Below, one piece after another: positions 1 to 8,483 of a stretch of 64,000 bases of DNA. The notes beneath the pieces were generated by a model that saw nothing but the letters and a program-made list of their open reading frames with translations, did no database searches and was not told where the DNA came from. Source of the DNA: Myroides pelagicus (GTDB taxonomy: Bacteria > Bacteroidota > Bacteroidia > Flavobacteriales > Flavobacteriaceae); NCBI RefSeq assembly GCF_009711055.1, contig NZ_WMJY01000007.1, positions 1 through 64,000 on the forward strand, in the 5' to 3' direction. How positions within the stretch are numbered: the first letter of the stretch is position 1; each line of letters begins with the position of its first letter. Made by a program: the position numbers and the translations under genes.

Positions 1-4
1 TTAA

Positions 5-376
5 ATGCTGTTGCATTTATTTGTTGAATCTAAGATTGAAATAAGTTCCAATTTGGAAATCAAGAATAATTATATCGAGCAGAAGTGGATTGCTGCCCAT
101 TTTGACTTTACCCCAGACTGCGATAGAAATGCAAAAACAGCTTATCAAAAGTCAATCATAGAAATCGTTTTAAAAGATGGTCAGTATGCTGCCCATGATA
201 AATATAGTATGACATCTTCACAAGGTACTTACACACTAGAAGGAAGTCGATTGACAATGACTTCAGAACAAGGGAAAGTACATCAATATAAAATAACAGA
301 ATTAGGTAAGAGAGAAGCAAGAGTTGAGGTTTTAAATGATCCAAACTTACTAGCTGTAGAGTTAGTGAGTTTATAA
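5..376 (+). CDS. lipocalin-like small protein, N-terminus doubtful
   Basis: A 123-residue reading frame begins at an ATG directly after an in-frame stop at positions 2-4. The body from about residue 22 (YIEQKWIAAHFDF) through alternating strand-like segments (GTYTLEGSRLTMTS) looks like the small lipocalin-like secreted proteins of Bacteroidota. In that family the Trp in a KW motif follows a signal peptide or lipobox. Here the first 20 residues are neither, so the original signal sequence probably lay upstream in another frame or beyond the window edge. It may be a frameshifted gene. The family call is by pattern only. Confidence 0.45.
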   Translation: MLLHLFVESKIEISSNLEIKNNYIEQKWIAAHFDFTPDCDRNAKTAYQKSIIEIVLKDGQYAAHDKYSMTSSQGTYTLEGSRLTMTSEQGKVHQYKITELGKREARVEVLNDPNLLAVELVSL

Positions 377-406
377 TTATATCGTTGAGTTTTTAGGTTG
401 TGTTGG

Positions 407-436
407 AAAAAATGGGGCTATTATGCTCCATTTTTT
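407..436 (+). terminator. bidirectional intrinsic terminator
   Basis: An AAAAAATGG-rich stem (407-418) pairs with 425-436, which ends in TTTTTT. It lies 30 bases after the first gene and between convergent genes, so it can serve both strands. Confidence 0.7.
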
Positions 437-497
437 AATTATCTATAGTCCTTAAACAATTGAGAGTATTGACTTTTATGCAGGTGATCGCATTATT

Positions 498-1712
498 TTA
501 GTTTGTTTTTCGCGTACTTATATAAGTCGCTGCGATGGCTAAGATACTCAATAGTGTTAGTGTAATAAAGTATCCGGACCAATTGGCCTTGTTGACAAAT
601 ACTCCTGTGCTACTACCGAGAATACTTGATCCCAAGTAATAAAATAACCAATAGAGTGCTGTAGCCGAACTCTTTGCCTTACCAGCCATGGTCGTGACTA
701 CCTTACTAGCAATGGTATGTCCGCTAAAGAATGCCATCGTAAAGATGACCAATCCTGTAATGACAATGACTAGACTAGTTGTGGACATGGCTATAATTCC
801 AATTAGTAATAAGGTCAACGCAATAAAAAGGATTCGCTTAGCAGAGAATCTGTCGGATAGACTTCCGGCGACCATATTGCTAAATATACCAAAGGCATAC
901 ATCAAAAAGATTAAGGCAATTAGGTAATGGGGTAGGTTAAATGGGGCTGCTGCTAGTTTGAAACCTAAGAAGTTGTACACGCTCACAAAGCTTCCCATCA
1001 GACAAATTGCTACTACGTACATAGCCAATATCTTCTTGTTTTGGAAGATGCTTTTCATCTGGTCGAGCTTGTCGGTAAAGTTGAGCTTTTGTGGTTCGAA
1101 GAACTTTGAGTTTGGAAAGTATATATAAAAGACAACTGCGATAATCGCTGAAATGATACCAATGGATAATACTGCCATTTGCCAACCCAACCAGCCGCTA
1201 ATAAAAGCTGCTACTAATCGACCAAACATACCTCCAAAGGTGTTCCCCGCCAAATAAAAACTAATAGCTAAACCAATGTTCTTGCTGTCTATCTCTTCGG
1301 CTAGATAGGCCAGGGTAACTGCCGATACACCTGATATACACATTCCCTTGATCAGATTGATATTGATCAGTACAGGGAAGTGTTCTACCCAAATAGAACC
1401 AATGGTCAGTATAGTTGATGTTACTAGTGAAAAGACCATAATCTCTTTTCGTGTAAAGCGATCGGCTATAAAGGCAAACAACAATAATCCTATCGCCATA
1501 CCAAGTGTAGAGGCTGATACGAGATAGCTACTCTGGGTAGGGGTGACGTGAAAGTAGTCTGTAATTTCGGATAGAAGAGGTTGATAGTTATATAGTTGAG
1601 CAAATACGGATACACCAACAGAAAAGATTCCCCATTTGATGCGCTTGTATCGCCAAGTGCCTGGTATTGCTTTTTCTTGTGAATGTATTTGACGATAAGT
1701 TGTGGTAGTCAT
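498..1712 (-). CDS. MFS transporter, YnfM-like drug/solute exporter
   Basis: This 404-residue protein has about 12 hydrophobic segments and the major-facilitator layout. The loop after helix 2 reads FIADRFTRKE, a variant of the MFS motif A. The N-terminal YNYQPLLSEI stretch is typical of the YnfM/arabinose-polymer exporter branch, proton-driven efflux proteins of the inner membrane. It is transcribed divergently from a LysR-type regulator starting 88 bp away, the usual arrangement for an efflux gene controlled by its neighbour. Family is confident; the substrate cannot be read from sequence. Confidence 0.88.
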   Translation of the reverse strand: MTTTTYRQIHSQEKAIPGTWRYKRIKWGIFSVGVSVFAQLYNYQPLLSEITDYFHVTPTQSSYLVSASTLGMAIGLLLFAFIADRFTRKEIMVFSLVTSTILTIGSIWVEHFPVLININLIKGMCISGVSAVTLAYLAEEIDSKNIGLAISFYLAGNTFGGMFGRLVAAFISGWLGWQMAVLSIGIISAIIAVVFYIYFPNSKFFEPQKLNFTDKLDQMKSIFQNKKILAMYVVAICLMGSFVSVYNFLGFKLAAAPFNLPHYLIALIFLMYAFGIFSNMVAGSLSDRFSAKRILFIALTLLLIGIIAMSTTSLVIVITGLVIFTMAFFSGHTIASKVVTTMAGKAKSSATALYWLFYYLGSSILGSSTGVFVNKANWSGYFITLTLLSILAIAATYISTRKTN

Positions 1713-1778
1713 TTTTCTTTTTTTGGTAAAGTTACTCTACTGTTGTATATTAGTAAAACGTTATTTTTCTATCATATC

Positions 1779-1795
1779 AATCGATAAAACCGATT
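1779..1795. promoter_or_regulatory. putative LysR-type operator (T-N11-A)
   Basis: The interrupted inverted repeat AATCG-N7-CGATT contains a T-N11-A core (T1781, A1793) characteristic of LysR-family binding sites. It lies between the divergent MFS and LysR genes and abuts the LysR start codon, suggesting autoregulation and control of the exporter. Confidence 0.45.
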
Positions 1796-1800
1796 AGTCT

Positions 1801-2694
1801 ATGGAACTCAGACAGCTTAAATATTTCTTGAAGGCAAAGGAGTTGCTTAATTTTACACAGGCGGCTAAGCATTTGTATATTACCCAAAGTACATTATCCC
1901 AACAGATCAAACAGCTGGAACAAGAACTCAATATGCCTTTGTTTGATCGCATCGGCAAGCGCATTAGCCTTACCGAAGCTGGTGAACAGTTTGCTCAATA
2001 TGCGCAAAAGAGTGTTGATGCTGCTCAAGAGGGGCTTTTACTACTCAATGATCTCAATACGATGAATACTGGAGAGCTCAAAATAGGACTAACATGGGGG
2101 CTAAAGTCGTTGGTATTGACCTCTATGAAGGCATTTGCGGCAGCATATCCTAAAGTTAAGTTGACCGTTACCTTTGGTACTACAACAGAGTTGATTGTCG
2201 CCTTAAACAAGCAAGAAATAGATTTTGCCCTTACCTTCTTTGAAGGGGATCACGAAGACAATCTAGTCTATGAGCCTTTAATGTTGTCAAAAATGGCCCT
2301 TATTGTCTCAAAGCATTCTTCCTTAGCTTCTCGAAAGCAAATCACCTGGGCTGAGGTAGCATCGCTACGTTTGGCTTTACCAGTTAAGGGGTTTAGTACG
2401 CGCAACTTTTTAGATCGACAATTCGAACTGCACAATATACATCCTGAGATTGCTGTTGAGGTAAATCACACATCTACGGTTATTGATTTGGTTCGAGTCA
2501 ATGCTTTTAAGACAATCTTGACCTTGGCTACTGTACACGGTGAGTCTGGGGTTTGTGCAATTGATATAGCGGACTGCGATATGGATAGAGAGGCGGTTAT
2601 CATTACCCTGAAGGATTGTTATCAAAAGCGGGCGGTTAAGATATTTATAGACCTACTTTTGAGTGAAGACAAAGATTTGTATAACGAACTTTGA
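1801..2694 (+). CDS. LysR family transcriptional regulator
   Basis: This 297-residue protein has the LysR winged helix-turn-helix at residues 1-60 (LRQLKYFLKAKELLNFTQAA, then ITQSTLSQQIKQLEQEL). A type 2 periplasmic-binding-like effector domain follows from about residue 90. Length matches the family. It is divergent from the MFS exporter, which is its likely target. A strong terminator follows the gene. Confidence 0.93.
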   Translation: MELRQLKYFLKAKELLNFTQAAKHLYITQSTLSQQIKQLEQELNMPLFDRIGKRISLTEAGEQFAQYAQKSVDAAQEGLLLLNDLNTMNTGELKIGLTWGLKSLVLTSMKAFAAAYPKVKLTVTFGTTTELIVALNKQEIDFALTFFEGDHEDNLVYEPLMLSKMALIVSKHSSLASRKQITWAEVASLRLALPVKGFSTRNFLDRQFELHNIHPEIAVEVNHTSTVIDLVRVNAFKTILTLATVHGESGVCAIDIADCDMDREAVIITLKDCYQKRAVKIFIDLLLSEDKDLYNEL

Positions 2695-2711
2695 TTATTT
2701 AGGTAACTATA

Positions 2712-2723
2712 AGGTGATCACCT
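2712..2723. repeat. 12-bp perfect palindrome AGGTGATCACCT
   Basis: A self-complementary 12-mer, 18 bases after the LysR stop codon. It could be part of the gene's 3' untranslated structure or a protein-binding site. No function is assigned. Confidence 0.4.
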
Positions 2724-2779
2724 ATTTGAAAAGAGGTGTGTGGAATCACTATATATAAAGAATAAATAGAAGAGAGAAG

Positions 2780-2818
2780 ACCCCTTATTCTATTGGGATA
2801 GCCTAATGGATAAGGGGT
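2780..2818 (+). terminator. intrinsic terminator of the LysR gene
   Basis: ACCCCTTAT (2780-2788) pairs with ATAAGGGGT (2810-2818), with further pairing inside (ATTGGG/CCTAAT). A T-rich run follows. The rest of 2695-3071 is AT-rich and holds only this terminator and the promoter of the next operon. Confidence 0.85.
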
Positions 2819-3001
2819 GTTTTATTGTTTTTTTTTGTAGGTAGTTCGATTTATTAAAAAACGAAATAAAGTGTTGTTATTTTTAATTAAATTAAATAAG
2901 ATGTTATTTGTATTGTCCGAGTGTTAATCAAATATGCGGTATACTTAACGTTCTGATAATTTGTAATTCTGCAAAATCGTTATTCCTAAGGGTTTAAGTT
3001 T

Positions 3002-3030
3002 TTGTCGGCTTATTTACTTTTATATATTTG
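3002..3030 (+). promoter_or_regulatory. consensus Bacteroidota promoter of siderophore operon
   Basis: TTG at 3002-3004 (-33) is separated by 18 bp from TATATTTG at 3023-3030, an exact TAnnTTTG -7 element. Transcription would start within the palindrome described next, about 30 bp before the first ATG. Confidence 0.8.
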
Positions 3031-3033
3031 CCA

Positions 3034-3056
3034 TTATTTAAAAAAGTTCTAAATAA
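3034..3056. promoter_or_regulatory. candidate Fur operator
   Basis: TTATTTA (3034-3040) and TAAATAA (3050-3056) form a perfect 7-bp inverted repeat with a 9-bp spacer. It covers the predicted transcription start of the iron-siderophore operon. Size and A/T-rich arms resemble Fur boxes. Assignment to Fur is inferred from the operon's function. Confidence 0.55.
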
Positions 3057-3071
3057 ACACAACGGAATTAT

Positions 3072-4022
3072 ATGATAAGAATTCTTCTCGTTCTTATGCT
3101 GCTTATCCTATCTTTTTTATCCCTATTTGTAGGGGTCAAAGACATCTCAATATTTGATATACATCAGCTGGATAAGGACGAATTACTCGTTATTTTTGTG
3201 AGCCGAATACCTCGTATGGTGGCTGTTTTGATTGCTGGTGTAGGAATGAGTATATCAGGACTTATCGTTCAACAGATTTCCTTAAACAAGTTTGTGTCTC
3301 CCACAACTATGGGGACTTTAGACGCCTGTAAGATGGGAATTCTCTTTAGTATGATTCTTTTCCCCGGAAGTGGCATGATCACTAAGATGGTCTTGTCATT
3401 TGTGATAGCACTTGCCGCGAGTATGTTGTTTCTAAACATATCGAGCAAGATTAAGATGCGCAGTCTTATCTTTATTCCATTAGTAGGGATTGTATTTGGT
3501 AATATCCTTAGTGCGATATCGACATTTTTTGCTTATAAATACAATTTAGTTCAAAATATGGAAGGGTGGCTGATCGGTGATTTTTCGGCTATTATTAAAG
3601 GGAATTATGAGGTGCTGTATTTGGGTATTCCCATTGTGTTTATGAGCTACCTCTATGCCAATAAATTCACGATTGTAGGTTTAGGGCATGAGACAGCTAC
3701 AAGCCTTGGTCTGAACGCAAAGCGAGTGACTTATCTAGGATTGGGATTTGTCGCTATTACTTCTACGGTTGTTGTTCTAACAGCTGGTGTGATTCCATTT
3801 TTGGGACTAATTGTTCCCAATATTGTTAGCTTGATCTTTGGTGATAATTTAAAGAAGACCATCGGGCTAACGGCCTTGATAGGGGCTATTTTTTTACTGA
3901 TTTGTGATTTGATCAGCCGAACACTGATTGCGCCTTATGAGATACCAATTGGACTGACCGTTAGTATTATCGGTGGAATAATCTTCTTAGTATTAATTTT
4001 AAAAAGAGCCAAACATGTTTAA
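3072..4022 (+). CDS. ferric-siderophore ABC transporter permease (FecCD family)
   Basis: This 316-residue inner-membrane permease has 8-9 hydrophobic segments and FecCD landmarks: SRIPRMVAVLIAGVGMSISG near residue 47 and the EAA-like cytoplasmic loop GHETATSLGLNAKRV near residue 210. It most resembles the YclN/CeuB/FatD branch that imports catecholate or petrobactin-type Fe(III)-siderophores. Its end overlaps the next permease by 8 bp, indicating translational coupling in a four-gene importer operon. Confidence 0.9.
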   Translation: MIRILLVLMLLILSFLSLFVGVKDISIFDIHQLDKDELLVIFVSRIPRMVAVLIAGVGMSISGLIVQQISLNKFVSPTTMGTLDACKMGILFSMILFPGSGMITKMVLSFVIALAASMLFLNISSKIKMRSLIFIPLVGIVFGNILSAISTFFAYKYNLVQNMEGWLIGDFSAIIKGNYEVLYLGIPIVFMSYLYANKFTIVGLGHETATSLGLNAKRVTYLGLGFVAITSTVVVLTAGVIPFLGLIVPNIVSLIFGDNLKKTIGLTALIGAIFLLICDLISRTLIAPYEIPIGLTVSIIGGIIFLVLILKRAKHV

Positions 4023-4962
4023 GCATAAAATTATTACTATCCTGCTAGTGGCCTTGTTAATTTGTATTGGGATCTATATGTTCACTTTTACAGGAGTCAA
4101 TTTAGATTATGTCCTTCCACGTCGAGGTTTTAAGATTATAGCAATGATCTTGATTTCCTTTGCTATTGGATATTCTTCTGTAGTGTTTCAAACTATTTCA
4201 GCCAATCGTATTTTGACACCGTCGATAATGGGGTTTGACTCTTTCTATTTATTGATTCAGTCGACTTTAGTCTTTATCTATGGAGACAAGACATTTCAAG
4301 TGCTTAATGCAGAGTCTAATTTTGCAATATCTGTTGGGCTGATGATTTTGTTTTCACTTGCGATGTACTATTTAGTATTCAAACGCGAGAGTAAAAGTAT
4401 GTATCTCTTGCTATTAGTGGGTATGTTGATTGGTACGCTGTTTCGCAGTATATCGTCTTTTATTGTGATGTTGATTGACCCCAATGAGTTTATGATTTTT
4501 CAGGCGGCTATGTTTGCGTCTTTTGACAAGATTAACGTAAACTTACTTACGATATCCTCTGTGGTTTTAATTGGTGCTATGATTTTTGGCGCGCGATATT
4601 TCCGTCAGTTGGACGTGATGAATCTAGGGAGAGAGAACGCGATTAGTTTGGGTGTGGATTATCACAAGGTTATTCGCGTGAATTTGATGATTATCTCTGT
4701 GATGGTTGCGATATCCACTGCTTTAGTTGGACCGATTACCTTCTTGGGGATTTTAGTAGCCAATTTAGCCTATGAATTAGTCAAATCGAGCAAGCATATC
4801 TATATTGTTATTACTTGTTGTCTATTGACGGCAGTGACGGTTATTGGAGGACAGTATCTGGTGGAGCACCTATTTAATATGTCCACCACCATTAGCATTA
4901 TTATCAATTTTGTCGGTGGTATTTATTTCATTTATTTATTATTAAGAAGCAACAAAGGATGA
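4015..4962 (+). CDS. ferric-siderophore ABC transporter second permease (FecCD family)
   Basis: This 315-residue FecCD-family permease has TISANRILTPSIMGFDSFYL near residue 62 and the coupling loop LGRENAISLGVDYHKV near residue 204. It pairs with the upstream permease as the YclO/CeuC/FatC-type subunit of a heterodimeric channel. It overlaps both neighbours by a few bases, so stoichiometry is probably maintained by coupled translation. Confidence 0.9.
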   Translation: MFKHKIITILLVALLICIGIYMFTFTGVNLDYVLPRRGFKIIAMILISFAIGYSSVVFQTISANRILTPSIMGFDSFYLLIQSTLVFIYGDKTFQVLNAESNFAISVGLMILFSLAMYYLVFKRESKSMYLLLLVGMLIGTLFRSISSFIVMLIDPNEFMIFQAAMFASFDKINVNLLTISSVVLIGAMIFGARYFRQLDVMNLGRENAISLGVDYHKVIRVNLMIISVMVAISTALVGPITFLGILVANLAYELVKSSKHIYIVITCCLLTAVTVIGGQYLVEHLFNMSTTISIIINFVGGIYFIYLLLRSNKG

Positions 4963-5717
4963 TACAGGTAAAGAACGTCTCTAAAAAATACGGAGAGAAA
5001 AATATATTAGACAATGTATCTGTTACCTTTCCCAAAGGTAAGATTACTTGTCTTGTCGGTGGTAATGGAACAGGTAAGAGTACACTGCTATCGATTATCA
5101 GTCGATTGGTTTCGCGAGACCAAGGAGAGATAAACTTAGTTAACCAAGAGATTGTCAATTTTAAGAACAGAGACTTTGCCAAGCGCTTGTCTATCTTAAA
5201 GCAGGCTAATCACCCGAATGTTCGCTTGACAGTAAAGGAACTGGTAGCTTTTGGACGATTTCCTCATTCTCAGGGGCGATTGACTCATCAAGACCAGGAG
5301 AAGATACAGGAGAGTTTGGTATTTATGGGGCTTGTGGATATACAAGATCAATACATTGACGAGCTCAGTGGTGGACAAAAGCAGCGTACTTTTTTAGCTA
5401 TGGTATTAGCGCAGGACACCGACTATATTTTGTTAGACGAACCATTGAATAATTTGGATATGAAACACTCTGTTGAGATTATGAAGATTCTTCGTGTCTT
5501 GGCAGATGAATACGGGAAGACCATTATTATTGTTGTGCACGACATTAATTATGCCTCTTCTTACGCAGACTATATCGCAGCAGTGAAAGACCACAAGATC
5601 ATTCATTTCGGACCAACTGATGAGATCATTCGCGAAGACATCATGAAGGAAGTTTTTGATATTGACATGACGATTGTGGATAACTGCAATAATAAGGTCT
5701 GTATTTATTTTAAATAA
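4959..5717 (+). CDS. ferric-siderophore ABC transporter ATP-binding protein
   Basis: This 252-residue ABC ATPase has Walker A GGNGTGKST (residues 34-42), signature LSGGQKQR, Walker B YILLDEPLNNLD and the switch histidine in VVHD. It resembles YclP/CeuD/FepC ATPases that power Fe-siderophore import. Its start overlaps the upstream permease stop (ATGA). Confidence 0.94.
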   Translation: MIQVKNVSKKYGEKNILDNVSVTFPKGKITCLVGGNGTGKSTLLSIISRLVSRDQGEINLVNQEIVNFKNRDFAKRLSILKQANHPNVRLTVKELVAFGRFPHSQGRLTHQDQEKIQESLVFMGLVDIQDQYIDELSGGQKQRTFLAMVLAQDTDYILLDEPLNNLDMKHSVEIMKILRVLADEYGKTIIIVVHDINYASSYADYIAAVKDHKIIHFGPTDEIIREDIMKEVFDIDMTIVDNCNNKVCIYFK

Positions 5718-5741
5718 ATTGTAGAATTGTTAAGTAAAGTT

Positions 5742-6677
5742 ATGAGTAAATTATTTATCAGCTGTTTAGCAGCTTCAGCAGTACTTTTTGTTTCGTGCAA
5801 AGACACTAAAAAACAAGAAGATAATACCAATAGAACAAAAATCGAAGTAACCCATAGCTCTGGAAAGACAGAAGTATTAACCCAGCCAAAGAATGCTGTG
5901 GTTATCTCTTATGGAGCCTTGGATACCTTTGACGAATTGGGGATTCCTGTAAAAGGGGCACCAAAGACTAACCTGCCTTCTTACTTGGACAAATATGCGA
6001 AAGACGAGAATGTGGTAGATATCGGAGGCATCAAGAATCCTAATCTTGAAAAAGTAAATGCTACATCAACTGAGTTAATCGTTGTAGGAGCACGTAATGT
6101 GGCAATTATGGAAGAGTTAAATAAAATAGCGCCAAGCATTAATCTTGATGTGAATGCAGAGGACTATATGACTTCTTTTCGTGAAAATCAGCAGGCAATC
6201 GGACAATTGTACGGTAAAGAAGCTGAGGTAGAAAAAGAGCTAACAGATATTGATGCACGTATCGAAAGTATTAAGAAGAAAACAGCGGCTTCTAATAAGA
6301 AAGGATTAATCGTCTTGACTAATGAAGGACGCTTGAGTGCTTATGGGCCAGGTTCTCGTTTTGGAATTATACACGATGTATTTGGTGTGAAACCTACGGA
6401 TTCAAAAATTGAAGTAGCTAGACACGGTCAGTCGATATCTAACGAGTTTATCAAAGAGGTGAACCCAGATTATATCTTCGTGATTGACAGAGGAGCTGCT
6501 ATTAAGAAAGATGTGATGACACAAGAAGCATTTGCTAATGTGTTGATCCAACAAACAAACGCTTATAAGAATGGCAAAGTTATCTTTTTAGATCCAGAGG
6601 TATGGTATCTATCAGGAGGAGGACTGAAGTCAATCAAAATGATGATAAGCGAGATTGAAAAGGCAATCGCTGAGTAA
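5742..6677 (+). CDS. siderophore-binding lipoprotein (FatB/CeuE/YclQ type)
   Basis: The ATG at 5742 is chosen over an upstream TTG at 5727 because it directly opens a lipoprotein signal peptide, MSKLFISCLAASAVLFVSC, with the acylated Cys at residue 19. The mature protein is a class III solute-binding protein: a GALDTFDELGIPVKG motif near the N-terminus, a long backbone helix, and a C-terminal VWYLSGGGLKSI. It captures the ferric siderophore and hands it to the two permeases. No TonB-dependent receptor is encoded nearby, so the outer-membrane step must be supplied elsewhere. Confidence 0.9.
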   Translation: MSKLFISCLAASAVLFVSCKDTKKQEDNTNRTKIEVTHSSGKTEVLTQPKNAVVISYGALDTFDELGIPVKGAPKTNLPSYLDKYAKDENVVDIGGIKNPNLEKVNATSTELIVVGARNVAIMEELNKIAPSINLDVNAEDYMTSFRENQQAIGQLYGKEAEVEKELTDIDARIESIKKKTAASNKKGLIVLTNEGRLSAYGPGSRFGIIHDVFGVKPTDSKIEVARHGQSISNEFIKEVNPDYIFVIDRGAAIKKDVMTQEAFANVLIQQTNAYKNGKVIFLDPEVWYLSGGGLKSIKMMISEIEKAIAE

Positions 6678-6695
6678 GTTAATTTTAAATTTGGC

Positions 6696-6727
6696 AAAAG
6701 GGGCTGTGCGTATGTACAGCCTTTTTG
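6696..6727 (+). terminator. intrinsic terminator of siderophore operon
   Basis: GGCTGT (6702-6707) pairs with ACAGCC (6716-6721), flanked by an A-run and T-run that extend the stem. Confidence 0.8.
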
Positions 6728-6818
6728 TTTTTTAACAAAGACAACGAAGGGCTTTGTAAATATCCAGTCGAGCTGGCGGAGGTGCTGTGATGAGGTTATG
6801 TTTCCTTAGTTTATTTTG

Positions 6819-6826
6819 TATTTTTG
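6819..6826 (+). promoter_or_regulatory. -7 promoter element TATTTTTG
   Basis: Exact TAnnTTTG match 47 bp upstream of the ATG at 6873. No clear TTG -33 element is present. Confidence 0.5.
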
Positions 6827-6872
6827 TCCTTATAAGTAGTATAGTTAAGCTTATACAAAACAATTAAACCAT

Positions 6873-7799
6873 ATGAAAATAGACGCACAGACGGCCCTTG
6901 ATCAAATATATAATTACCTGGACAAGTACAGCTTAAAAACCAGTACAGCTACCCAGGCAGATCTAATCTCTTTTGTGGAAGAGCAATGGGCAGTGGCAGA
7001 TGAGACTAAATATCAAATAGCAAGTGCAAAGATCATCATGTCGCGTATGGTAAATGAATACATTCGCTTGAGCGACTATGATAATATGAAAGTCTGGCTG
7101 GACCAGATGGATAAACACAGTAGTGCCTCAGACAATCCGACGTATATTCGCCACTATTACAAAGGCGAATGTTGTCTTAGTTGTGGCAATGAAGAAATGG
7201 CGTTGCATTATCTGAACCTGTGTTATAAAGAGCAGCCAGATTACATATTTACGCGAGCGCCTTTTTGTTATACATTTTTTAATCAACACTTGGATGAACC
7301 AGTCGTTTTACCTGAACCAGAGGAGAGTGATGAATTAGAAATTGAAGGAACAGTCCATTTGGAAAAATGGTCATCTTTTTTCCAAACCAATAAGCCTATC
7401 CGCTATCAAGTACTGTTAGATGAGATGGAAGAACAAGCCACAGTAGAACAATTAACAGACTTAGCAGAGCAAGTGCTATTATCTATTCAAGCACAACAGC
7501 CACAGCTATTGACACGACTGTTAGACACTTTATTTCAAGAGTACAGACAGTGGCAGCCGATGTATGGCTATCAAGGGGAGGACAAGGAAGCCTTTATGCC
7601 TGATGTGCACACACACCAGGACTTCGCTAGACTCCTTACTCCGATGGTTATCTATATTCTACCCACTAGTATGCAAGAGACTCTAGCCGTAGGTTTTTTG
7701 TTTGATTGCTCTTGGGACAACGAACACGGACTGGGCTTTCTAACTAAAGAAGGTCAAGTGATTGACCTGGGTGGAGCTAATGTAGCTTTTGGTATGTAA
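6873..7799 (+). CDS. TPR-like protein with C-terminal DUF6985-like domain
   Basis: This 308-residue soluble protein has no signal peptide. Residues 1-150 are helical and TPR-like (NPTYIRHYYKGECCLSCGNE). The C-terminus (FLFDCSWDNEHGLGFLTKEG, then IDLGGANVAFGM) matches my recollection of DUF6985, a domain common among immunity-like and hypothetical proteins of Bacteroidota. Function is unknown. A similar style of standalone cytosolic protein recurs at 60.5-61.6 kb. The domain assignment is moderately confident. Confidence 0.6.
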   Translation: MKIDAQTALDQIYNYLDKYSLKTSTATQADLISFVEEQWAVADETKYQIASAKIIMSRMVNEYIRLSDYDNMKVWLDQMDKHSSASDNPTYIRHYYKGECCLSCGNEEMALHYLNLCYKEQPDYIFTRAPFCYTFFNQHLDEPVVLPEPEESDELEIEGTVHLEKWSSFFQTNKPIRYQVLLDEMEEQATVEQLTDLAEQVLLSIQAQQPQLLTRLLDTLFQEYRQWQPMYGYQGEDKEAFMPDVHTHQDFARLLTPMVIYILPTSMQETLAVGFLFDCSWDNEHGLGFLTKEGQVIDLGGANVAFGM

Positions 7800-7816
7800 G
7801 GACTTTTTTTGAACAG

Positions 7817-7861
7817 CTCAATACACTCAATAGTTAATTTATAACCAATGAGTGTATTGAG
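7817..7861. repeat. 13-bp perfect inverted repeat
   Basis: CTCAATACACTCA (7817-7829) and its exact reverse complement (7849-7861) enclose a 19-nt loop that can pair further. It lacks a trailing T-run, so it is not a classic intrinsic terminator, though it sits between convergent genes. Confidence 0.6.
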
Positions 7862-7970
7862 TAATTAGAGTTTCAAAAATTGCCTGTATAGTTTAGAGTA
7901 CTCCTGTTTTTTCTACCTATTAAGATATTTGATTGGCTAATTCGTTATCATACAGGAGTGATAATTCTTG

Positions 7971-7998
7971 TAAAAAAAGAGCGGATTATTTCGCTTTT
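7971..7998 (-). terminator. intrinsic terminator overlapping stop codon
   Basis: Read on the minus strand, an AAAAAAGCG stem pairs with CGC(T)CTTTTTTT. The hairpin overlaps the stop codon of the AhpD-like gene ending at 7986. Confidence 0.65.
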
Positions 7999-8423
7999 TT
8001 ATGGGTAGCAATAGCGATTCTATTCCAAGCATTAATAGTTACAGCACACATTACCAGCTGAGCGACATACAATTCATCAAACAAGGCGTGAGCCTCTAGA
8101 TAAGTGTGGTCGGTTATACCTTTTTCGCTGATAAAGGTAACTTCTTCCGTCAGCTGTAGTATTACGCGCTGCTCGGCTGAGAATAATTCAGTTTCTCGCC
8201 AAGCTGCGATAGCTAGAAGTTTTCTTGGGTCAGCACCAAGTTTTAAAGCGTCTTGGTTGTGTAAATCAAGACAATACCCACATCCGTTGAGTTGAGAAGC
8301 TCTTATTTTGATCAGCTCAATGTGAAGCGGTTCTAAAAGAGAGTTTTGCAAATACTTCTCTAAGGCGATCATACCGGTATAAGCGGATGGATCAATCTGG
8401 TAAATATCTTTTCTTGTCTTCAT
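7986..8423 (-). CDS. carboxymuconolactone decarboxylase / AhpD-like peroxidase
   Basis: This 145-residue alpha-helical protein has the AhpD-like active-site motif CGYCLDLHNQ, whose CxxC cysteines and downstream His act in peroxide reduction in AhpD relatives. RASQLNGCGYC is typical of the alkylhydroperoxidase-core subfamily. A Crp/Fnr-type regulator gene ends 61 bp upstream on the same strand, so the two may be co-transcribed and redox-responsive. The physiological substrate is not determinable. Confidence 0.88.
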   Translation of the reverse strand: MKTRKDIYQIDPSAYTGMIALEKYLQNSLLEPLHIELIKIRASQLNGCGYCLDLHNQDALKLGADPRKLLAIAAWRETELFSAEQRVILQLTEEVTFISEKGITDHTYLEAHALFDELYVAQLVMCAVTINAWNRIAIATHKKAK

Positions 8424-8483
8424 GTAGAGTTATTTTATATCTACAAAGTTTAGATTTATAAAGAGCAAAAAACTTAAACCAGT

